Shown here in pieces: positions 1 through 4,266 of a stretch of 5,582 nt of DNA. Made by a program: the position numbers and the translations under genes. The notes below the pieces were generated by a model. The model did not search any database, had not been told where the DNA came from, and saw only the letters and a program-made list of their open reading frames with translations. The stretch lies in assembly GCA_910584035.1 (NCBI GenBank), contig CAJTZR010000109.1, positions 1 to 5,582 of the forward strand, in the 5' to 3' direction. The DNA is from an uncultured Christensenella sp. GTDB lineage: Bacteria; Bacillota; Clostridia; Christensenellales; UBA3700. The first letter of the stretch is position 1, and each line of letters starts with the position of its first letter.

Positions 1-163
1 GGACCCCGATAAGCGACACGTAGTGGCATTTGACATCAGCAATTGTTAATTCAAACGAGCGGTGCTTACGAAGCAAATATATTGCATTAGCAATATAAAA
101 TTTTAACTTGCATTAAAGTTTACTTATCATCGTTTATATTACAAAAAACTAAGGAGAAAAATT
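1..163. other. Left-edge intergenic region with no supported gene
   Basis: I find no convincing coding sequence here. Bases 1-70 are about 49% GC (34 of 70 by my count), clearly richer than the rest, which may mean they belong to the end of an unseen neighbour. A perfect 8-bp inverted repeat (78-85 with 90-97, TATATTGC / GCAATATA, loop ATTA) is followed by AAATTTTAA and could be a weak terminator for a gene entering from the left. The bases just before 164 form the leader of the phosphoesterase gene. I see no promoter with good spacing there. Confidence 0.5.
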
Positions 164-1180
164 ATGAAAAAACTCTGCAAATTAATAACTTTCGTACTGG
201 TAATTTGTGCTTTTGCCTTTATATTGACGGCTTGCACTCCACCACCTGAACTTGCAAAAGGTAATTTAGATATTTTGCTCAATAGAGAACTTCCAGATAT
301 TGTAGCAAATGAAAATGGAAAAGTTGATATACTTATGCTATCCGATACACACTTGCTTAATGGTAAAAGTAAAAAAGATATAAAAACACTTGATGGAATT
401 GCTAAATTAGTGGATAATAATAAATTTGACTTAGTAGTTTTAACAGGTGATGTGTTTGAAGGGTACAACAAAAAATCAAGTTATGATAAACCAAATGCAA
501 TCAAAGTTATTGCGGAATTATTTGAGCAAAGAAATCAATATTGGGCTTTTATTAGTGGTAATAATGATGGGGAATATTGTGGCTCAACATTAGATGTAAT
601 GACTGCCCTTGCAAGCTACCCTCACGCCTTGGTTGCGGATAACAATGTTGGTGGCGTTGGCAATTACACAATTGACATTACCTATAACGAAAAAGTTGCT
701 CATACTTTGGTTTTTATGGATAGCCGTATGAGAGATAGCAATAATGAAATGATAGCAATCTCAAACGAACAAAGAGAATGGTATGCAAATATAGCAAGCA
801 ATGCAAAACAAAATGATATTTTTACTTCACTATTTATGCATATACCATTTATAGAATTTTTAGAGGCTTACAAAAACGGCAGTAATTTTAGCGACTACAA
901 TGACCACTCTACTGCAAAACAAATTAACACTGCACAAGAAAACTCTTTGCTTTTAAATGAAAAAATATTACCTATTGACAATACAAAACTAATTGCAACT
1001 GGTCATACTCACGGCGAAGATTACGCAAAACTATACAAAGATATCTGCTTTTTACAAGTGCGTGCATCGGGATATAATGCTTGGAACGATAACCTACCTA
1101 ATGGCGGAGCAATTATCTCAATTGACGTAAACGGAAAAGATACAGCAAGTTTATACACAATAAAAAATATAAATTTTTGA
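164..1180 (+). CDS. Calcineurin-like metallophosphoesterase lipoprotein (Dcr2-like)
   Basis: A 338-residue secreted phosphoesterase, probably lipid-anchored to the outer face of the membrane and hydrolysing a phosphomonoester or diester that cannot be named from sequence. Residues 1-24 are a lipoprotein signal: basic MKKLCK, a hydrophobic stretch, then lipobox LTAC with Cys24 as the predicted lipidated residue. The dinuclear-metal motifs appear in order: D61-T-H63, G95-D96, G132-N-N-D135, H226 in FMHIPF, and G280-H-T-H283. The HIP motif and the GNxDxE form recall the Dcr2/plant PAP28-like branch of the family. The usual GNHD motif reads GNND here, so the His thought to assist catalysis is replaced by Asn134, while the metal-ligand Asn133 is kept. 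The start is fixed by AAGGAG at 151-156, 7 bases before ATG. The gene ends in TGA and appears monocistronic, converging on the lipoprotein gene to its right. The fold is near certain; the substrate is unknown. Confidence 0.9.
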   Translation: MKKLCKLITFVLVICAFAFILTACTPPPELAKGNLDILLNRELPDIVANENGKVDILMLSDTHLLNGKSKKDIKTLDGIAKLVDNNKFDLVVLTGDVFEGYNKKSSYDKPNAIKVIAELFEQRNQYWAFISGNNDGEYCGSTLDVMTALASYPHALVADNNVGGVGNYTIDITYNEKVAHTLVFMDSRMRDSNNEMIAISNEQREWYANIASNAKQNDIFTSLFMHIPFIEFLEAYKNGSNFSDYNDHSTAKQINTAQENSLLLNEKILPIDNTKLIATGHTHGEDYAKLYKDICFLQVRASGYNAWNDNLPNGGAIISIDVNGKDTASLYTIKNINF

Positions 1181-1187
1181 TATAATA

Positions 1188-1226
1188 AATTATTAATTTA
1201 TCAAAATTTTATTTAAATTAATAATT
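1188..1226 (+). terminator. AT-only inverted repeat just after the phosphoesterase gene
   Basis: A perfect 13-bp inverted repeat (1188-1200 with 1214-1226) separated by 13 bases begins 8 bases after the stop codon. Every pair is A-T, so the hairpin would be weak, and in sequence this AT-rich such repeats arise by chance. It may assist termination, but the GC-containing hairpin at 1312-1344 is the better candidate. Confidence 0.25.
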
Positions 1227-1311
1227 AACTTTTAAAGCAAAATTTTTCAAATAGTAAATATATATGTATAATAAATTAAAATGTTCACATTTTAAAACAT
1301 TAAAATGATAG

Positions 1312-1344
1312 ACAAACTGCCTTATAGTTAATAAGGCAGTTTGT
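1312..1344. terminator. Shared hairpin terminator between convergent genes
   Basis: A perfect 14-bp stem (1312-1325 ACAAACTGCCTTAT with 1331-1344 ATAAGGCAGTTTGT) encloses a 5-base loop. It is the only GC-containing dyad between the phosphoesterase gene ending at 1180 and the lipoprotein gene ending at 1452, so it probably stops transcription from both sides. Neither side has an unbroken T run (rightward TTTGTTATTT; leftward GTCTATCATTTTAATG), so efficiency may be moderate. Confidence 0.7.
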
Positions 1345-1451
1345 TATTTAAAATTAATTATTTGTTAAGTACTTATGACAACAATAAATATTACAACAAT
1401 TTAAATTTGCATTTTGATAAAATTTATTTGTTAAAATTTATACTTAATATA

Positions 1452-2141
1452 TTAATTATTTGATATACTTTCTTTGTAATCATCAAGAGCTTTTTTTGCT
1501 TCAGCTGGAATTGAAATTGTATCGCAACCAATAACGTATTTAGCGTTAAATGCAACATCACTATCAACATCATCTTTAATTAACAAAGCTTCTTTATCTA
1601 TTTTTATTCCATAGAATTCATATATCAAAGGATTATTAGCTCTATACCAATCATCTTTTTTAGTAAAATTATTTTCAAAATCTTTCTTTTCAAATGAAAC
1701 TATTGTAACATATTGATAATTCCTTTCAGAAAGTGACTCATAAAAAGTTTTTACTTGCTTAGGAACGTCCTTTTCAGTTGCATACTCAGTAACTTCAACA
1801 GCCCACTGCATTTCATTCTCTTCTTCTTGATTGCCATAGTATGTATTTACAGTTTTTCCAGATTTTTCAATAATTTTTATACTAGTTGAAGTAGATTTAT
1901 TACCCTCTTCATCTACTATAGTGCGAACATTTGTCATTTTGATAATAGAACCATCAAAAATATATTCAGTTGAGATTGTTTCGCTTCCGTCTTCTTTATA
2001 AGTACAAAAAGTTTTTTTCTCAGCACTAAACCATTTAGACATAAAGTCAGTTGGTGTTGAACTAGTACAGCCAACAAGTGACACACAAGCTGCTACTACA
2101 ATTAGAATAATTGCTACACTTAAAACAAATTTCTTTTTCAT
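1452..2141 (-). CDS. Putative lipoprotein of unknown function
   Basis: A 229-residue protein I do not recognise. Residues 1-25 are a clear lipoprotein signal: MKKK, a hydrophobic core rich in Val, Ile and Ala, and lipobox LVGC with Cys25 as the predicted lipidated residue. A Ser/Thr-rich linker follows (TSSTPT). The mature part, about 205 residues, is polar and acidic, with alternating hydrophobic and charged residues that suggest beta strands, as in many Firmicutes surface lipoproteins. It has no further membrane segment and no enzyme motif I can identify. The start is supported by GGAGG (complement of 2149-2153), 7 bases before ATG. The gene ends in TAA. It appears to be transcribed alone, since the oad operon upstream has its own strong terminator and 640 bases lie between. 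A role as a surface sensor or binding protein would be a guess. Confidence 0.82.
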   Translation of the reverse strand: MKKKFVLSVAIILIVVAACVSLVGCTSSTPTDFMSKWFSAEKKTFCTYKEDGSETISTEYIFDGSIIKMTNVRTIVDEEGNKSTSTSIKIIEKSGKTVNTYYGNQEEENEMQWAVEVTEYATEKDVPKQVKTFYESLSERNYQYVTIVSFEKKDFENNFTKKDDWYRANNPLIYEFYGIKIDKEALLIKDDVDSDVAFNAKYVIGCDTISIPAEAKKALDDYKESISNN

Positions 2142-2178
2142 TTGTTTTCCTCCAAAGTTATTTTATAATAAAAAACCG

Positions 2179-2205
2179 ATTATAAGTTTTATATTATCTA
2201 GTTAA
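2179..2205 (-). promoter_or_regulatory. Possible promoter of the lipoprotein gene
   Basis: On the minus strand a perfect TATAAT (complement of 2179-2184) lies about 40 bases before the lipoprotein ATG, which would give a short leader carrying the GGAGG site. The best -35 is only TTAACT (complement of 2200-2205, 4 of 6 matches) at a short 15-base spacing. In sequence this AT-rich a TATAAT alone is weak evidence, but its position fits. Confidence 0.35.
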
Positions 2206-2238
2206 TTTTGCAACATAAAATTACCACCTTTACTCACC

Positions 2239-2274
2239 AAAGTGTCAAAAAAGGTATACTTTTTTTGACACTTT
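2239..2274. repeat. Long palindrome, copy 1
   Basis: A 36-base dyad with 14-bp perfect arms (2239-2252 with 2261-2274), a central GTATAC (2254-2259) that is itself palindromic, and one mismatched pair beside it (G2253/T2260, a G-U pair if read as rightward RNA). The inner arms TGTCAAAAAA and TTTTTTGACA are identical to those of copy 2. Each arm contains TTGACA reading outwards. The symmetry and A-tracts fit a dimeric regulator's operator; as RNA it would be a long AU-rich hairpin. I do not recognise it as the site of any named regulator. Confidence 0.75.
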
Positions 2275-2278
2275 TTAC

Positions 2279-2308
2279 TTGACATTTATTATACAAATAG
2301 TATATAAT
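2279..2308 (+). promoter_or_regulatory. Consensus sigma-A-type promoter, rightward
   Basis: TTGACA (2279-2284) and TATAAT (2303-2308) are both perfect matches to the housekeeping consensus, with an 18-base spacer. Transcription would start near 2315 and run into the gene-free region, through palindrome copy 2. No coding sequence on the plus strand lies downstream, so this is either the promoter of an untranslated RNA or a chance match. The -35 begins only 4 bases after palindrome copy 1, so a protein bound there could control it. Confidence 0.5.
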
Positions 2309-2372
2309 CAATTTATAAAAAGTAACATAAACTTTACATTTTCAGAACTTTTAGTAATATTTTATAAAAATC

Positions 2373-2414
2373 AAAAATCTGTCAAAAAAAGTATACATTT
2401 TTTGACAGATTTTT
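2373..2414. repeat. Long palindrome, copy 2
   Basis: A 42-base dyad with 17-bp perfect arms (2373-2389 with 2398-2414) around central GTATAC (2391-2396), and one mismatched pair beside it (A2390/A2397). It repeats the inner arms of copy 1 exactly, but outside them carries ATC...GAT where copy 1 has AAG...CTT, each matched across its own dyad. The centres of the two copies lie 137 bases apart. Read rightward, the hairpin ends in GATTTTT and could act as a weak terminator for RNA started near 2315. Confidence 0.75.
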
Positions 2415-2429
2415 CACATTTTGTATAAT
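2402..2429 (+). promoter_or_regulatory. Second rightward promoter, -35 inside palindrome copy 2
   Basis: TTGACA (2402-2407) lies within the right arm of palindrome copy 2 and is followed after 16 bases by TATAAT (2424-2429), both perfect. A protein bound to the palindrome would cover the -35 box. As with the first promoter, nothing on the plus strand downstream codes for a protein, and the transcript would run towards the bidirectional-looking hairpin at 2719-2746. Chance is a real alternative in sequence this AT-rich. Confidence 0.4.
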
Positions 2430-2708
2430 ATCGTAAATAAACAAAGTATTTTATGCATTTTCAACCTAATATTAGCATTATATACAGCGTATAAAAATTA
2501 TAAAAATAAACCTATTAAAATAAATTAATTAACTTAGTGAAAATTATAACTTTCTAAATAATTAATTAAACCTACAAAAATATATTTAACCTTATTTAAA
2601 TTTTAATTTTAAAAGTAAAAACAATCAAAATTATACCAATAAATTTCCAAAATCAAATAATCAATTGCCTTTTCCAATTTAATTTTTTCAAATTATTATT
2701 TTTTGTAC

Positions 2709-2746
2709 AAAAAAAAACATAAACTGCTAATTTTTTAGCAGTTTAT
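2709..2746 (-). terminator. Rho-independent terminator of the oad operon
   Basis: On the minus strand a perfect 12-bp stem (2719-2730 with 2735-2746, arms ATAAACTGCTAA / TTAGCAGTTTAT, 4-base loop) is followed, after one G, by a run of nine T (complement of 2709-2717). It lies 38 bases beyond the stop codon of oadA. This is a textbook intrinsic terminator for the leftward operon and also insulates the lipoprotein gene from it. Confidence 0.88.
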
Positions 2747-2783
2747 TGTTTAATATCATTAATTTTTTTTATTTTGTTAATTA

Positions 2784-3353
2784 TCAAACTGGTTGAATAC
2801 CACTTGCAACATCGCCAATTTCACTATCCAAATTCATTTTGTTAGCTTGACGATATTTAAAGAATTTCATAGCAACTTGTGGGAATAAAGCATAAGATAA
2901 AACGTCTTCCTCTTGCTCAATATATTCCTTAATTTCCTCACGATATTTTTCAAGTTCTGGCTTAATATTATCAGCTGGACGGCAAGTAATTCTAGGCTCG
3001 TCACCAATAATCTTTTTAACTAAATCAGCTTTGATTTCAACTGGCAGTTTACCATATTCACCACGAACAATACCTTTAACCTCTTTAGTAACCATTTTAT
3101 ATCTTTCACCAGACAATACATTTAGCACTGCTTGAGAACCTACTATTTGAGATGATGGTGTAACAAGTGGTGGATAGCCAAGGTCTGCTCTAACTTTAGG
3201 AACTTCTGCAAGCACTTCGTCATACTTGTCCATTGCATTAGCCTCTTTAAGTTGGTTCATAAGGTTAGACAACATACCACCTGGAACTTGATAAATCAAA
3301 CCTTTAACATCAGTTTGTAAAGCTTTTTTATTTAAGTATCCGTCTTTAGTCAA
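2784..3353 (-). CDS. oadA: OadA C-terminal part: conserved carboxylase domain
   Basis: About 189 residues matching the C-terminal conserved carboxylase domain (PYC_OADA type): YQVPGGMLSNL near 22-32, the DLGYPPLVTPSSQIVGSQAVLNVL block near 57-80 and ITCRPAD near 122-128. It is in the same frame as the N-terminal part. The nominal start at 3353 is a TTG without a well-spaced ribosome-binding site, and homology continues upstream to the TAG at 3425, so this is not an independent gene start. The first in-frame ATG lies inside the conserved PGGML motif. The protein ends SGIQPV with no Pro/Ala linker and no AMKM biotin motif, so the carrier must be a separate protein. There is no sign of decay in this half. 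Confidence 0.75.
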   Translation of the reverse strand: MTKDGYLNKKALQTDVKGLIYQVPGGMLSNLMNQLKEANAMDKYDEVLAEVPKVRADLGYPPLVTPSSQIVGSQAVLNVLSGERYKMVTKEVKGIVRGEYGKLPVEIKADLVKKIIGDEPRITCRPADNIKPELEKYREEIKEYIEQEEDVLSYALFPQVAMKFFKYRQANKMNLDSEIGDVASGIQPV

Positions 3354-3422
3354 TCTTTCCGCAACGCCTTTGAAATGCTCTGCAATTTCAGTAACATAGC
3401 TTAAATCAAGACCAGTGTCATA

Positions 3423-3425
3423 CTA
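3423..3425 (-). other. In-frame TAG codon interrupting oadA
   Basis: The codon order on the minus strand is GGT ACA TAG TAT GAC ACT. It lies after residue 261, inside a conserved stretch. The four other complete or terminating reading frames in the window end in TGA, TAA, TGA and TAA, and their long frames (338, 229 and 431+ codons) contain no in-frame TAG. Wholesale reassignment of TAG in this organism is therefore unlikely. Confidence 0.9.
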
Positions 3426-4208
3426 TGTACCTTGCAATGTAGCGATAAGTGGCTCAGTAGCTGGTTGAGATGTACCATTACCCATTGGTGACAATGCTGT
3501 ATCAACGATATCAACTCCAGCCTCAATAGCTTTTAAGTAAATCATATTACCAGTACCAGATGTGTTATGTGTATGCAAGTGAATTGGGCATTTAACAGCT
3601 TGTTTCAAAGCTTTAACTAGCTCATAAGTTTCATAAGGCAACAACAAGTTAGCCATATCTTTCAAGCAAATTACGTCAGCACCCATAGCCTCTAACTCTT
3701 TAGCAAGGTTTACAAAATACTCACGAGTATGTACCTCACTAACTGTATAGCACAATGTAGCCTCACACACAACGCCTAAACCGCTCTTATCCTCATTTTT
3801 GTATTTTAGGATAGCGTCTATACAAGCTTTCATATTTCTTGTATCGTTTAATGCGTCAAAAATTCTAATAACGTTAATGCCGTTTTGAATAGATTTTTTA
3901 ACAAATTCCTCAACAACGTCATCAGCATAGTGCTTATAACCAAGGATATTTTGTCCTCTTAGCAACATTTGCAATTTTGTTTTTGGCATAGCTTTTCTCA
4001 ATATTCTCAATCTTTCCCAAGGGTCTTCATTCAAAAATCTTAGGCAAGAGTCGAAAGTTGCACCGCCCCAACACTCAATACTATAATATCCAACTTCGTC
4101 AAGTTTGCTTGCAACTGGCAACATCTCGTCCAATCTCATACGAGTAGCTGCTTGAGATTGGTGAGCATCACGAAGAATAGTTTCTGTTAATTGTACTTTC
4201 TTTGTCAT
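3423..4208 (-). CDS. oadA: OadA N-terminal part: carboxyltransferase TIM barrel
   Basis: The 261-residue product if translation stops at TAG. It is most of an HMGL-like (PF00682-type) carboxyltransferase barrel. Visible motifs are LRDAHQSQAATRM with the likely metal-ligand Asp14; ECWGGATFD at 45-53; Lys183 in ICLKDMA, equivalent to the carbamylated metal-ligand Lys of the family; H212 and H214 in HLHTHNTSG; and PMGNGTSQPATE at 241-252. All catalytic residues I look for are present. The part lost by stopping here is the end of the barrel and the PYC/OADA C-terminal domain, so the short product is unlikely to be active alone. It follows oadB by 58 bases and is surely co-transcribed with it. Confidence 0.85.
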   Translation of the reverse strand: MTKKVQLTETILRDAHQSQAATRMRLDEMLPVASKLDEVGYYSIECWGGATFDSCLRFLNEDPWERLRILRKAMPKTKLQMLLRGQNILGYKHYADDVVEEFVKKSIQNGINVIRIFDALNDTRNMKACIDAILKYKNEDKSGLGVVCEATLCYTVSEVHTREYFVNLAKELEAMGADVICLKDMANLLLPYETYELVKALKQAVKCPIHLHTHNTSGTGNMIYLKAIEAGVDIVDTALSPMGNGTSQPATEPLIATLQGT

Positions 4209-4225
4209 ATTAATATCTCCTTTAT

Positions 4226-4255
4226 ACTTTGCAAAATTAATTGATTTAGCAAAGT
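4226..4255 (-). promoter_or_regulatory. Intercistronic hairpin between oadB and oadA
   Basis: ACTTTGC (4226-4232) pairs with GCAAAGT (4249-4255). An inner 4-bp stem (4234-4237 with 4244-4247) sits past one A/A mismatch, leaving a 6-base loop. In the operon mRNA the hairpin ends 3 bases before the AAAGGAG site of oadA. It lacks a T run on the downstream side, so it is not a terminator. A role in mRNA stability or in setting the OadA:OadB ratio is inference. Confidence 0.45.
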
Positions 4256-4266
4256 TTTTCTAAATA

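Larger units (their letters stand above)
2142..2783. other. AT-rich gene-free region of about 640 bases
   Basis: I find no gene on either strand. The longest rightward ATG frame I checked in its right half, at 2453, codes for only 13 residues and has no good ribosome-binding site. The left half holds the lipoprotein leader, two related long palindromes and two rightward promoter-like sequences. About 2430-2700 is almost pure A/T with scattered TTAATTAA-type sequence and no structure I can defend. The right end is the oad operon terminator. The length and AT content are unusual beside the tight spacing inside the oad operon, so a regulatory region, a small RNA or the remains of a lost gene are all possible. 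Confidence 0.6.
2784..4208 (-). pseudogene. oadA: oadA, decarboxylase alpha subunit with in-frame TAG
   Basis: Read through a single TAG at 3423-3425, this is one continuous frame of 474 residues, matching the usual length of biotin-domain-less alpha subunits of Na+-translocating oxaloacetate decarboxylases (also close to pyruvate carboxylase subunit B). The enzyme moves the carboxyl group of oxaloacetate onto carrier-bound biotin in the cytoplasm, releasing pyruvate; OadB then decarboxylates the biotin and exports Na+. The 22 sense codons between TAG and the annotatable second part read YDTGLDLSYVTEIAEH and onwards, a conserved family segment, so nothing is missing. In homologues I recall, Glu usually sits at the stop position (GT-E-YDTGLD), one base change from GAG. 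AAAGGAG (complement of 4216-4222) precedes the ATG by about 8 bases. The end is TGA directly followed by TAA. Labelled pseudogene because of the stop, but readthrough or sequence error is equally open. Confidence 0.72.

Noticed and set aside
2..114. Partial minus-strand frame running off the left edge (RSFELTIADVKCHYVSLIGV)
   Set aside because: It looks somewhat protein-like but is about 37 codons, lacks a start with a ribosome-binding site and matches no family I know, so it is noted only as a finding.
139..471. Minus-strand open frame of 110 codons
   Set aside because: It lies opposite the 5' end of the well-supported phosphoesterase gene, has low-complexity Ser/Leu/Phe-rich content typical of an antisense shadow, and has no ribosome-binding site I can see.
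1288..1307. CATTTTAA / TTAAAATG inverted repeat
   Set aside because: Eight mostly A-T pairs in very AT-rich sequence; expected by chance and beside a better hairpin.
2239..2414. Palindromes as a CRISPR array or the ends of an insertion sequence
   Set aside because: There are only two copies, both self-palindromic, with no regular spacers, no transposase and no visible target-site duplication.
2453..2494. Rightward ATG frame of 13 codons after the second promoter
   Set aside because: Too short, with no proper ribosome-binding site, and its coding content is indistinguishable from AT-rich noise.
2784..3353. Second half of oadA as an independent gene starting at TTG 3353
   Set aside because: Family homology continues upstream of 3353 to the TAG in the same frame, and no well-spaced ribosome-binding site precedes the TTG.
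3423..3425. TAG as evidence of pyrrolysine or a genome-wide altered code
   Set aside because: OadA is not a known pyrrolysine protein, and the other long frames contain no in-frame TAG. One codon cannot support reassignment.
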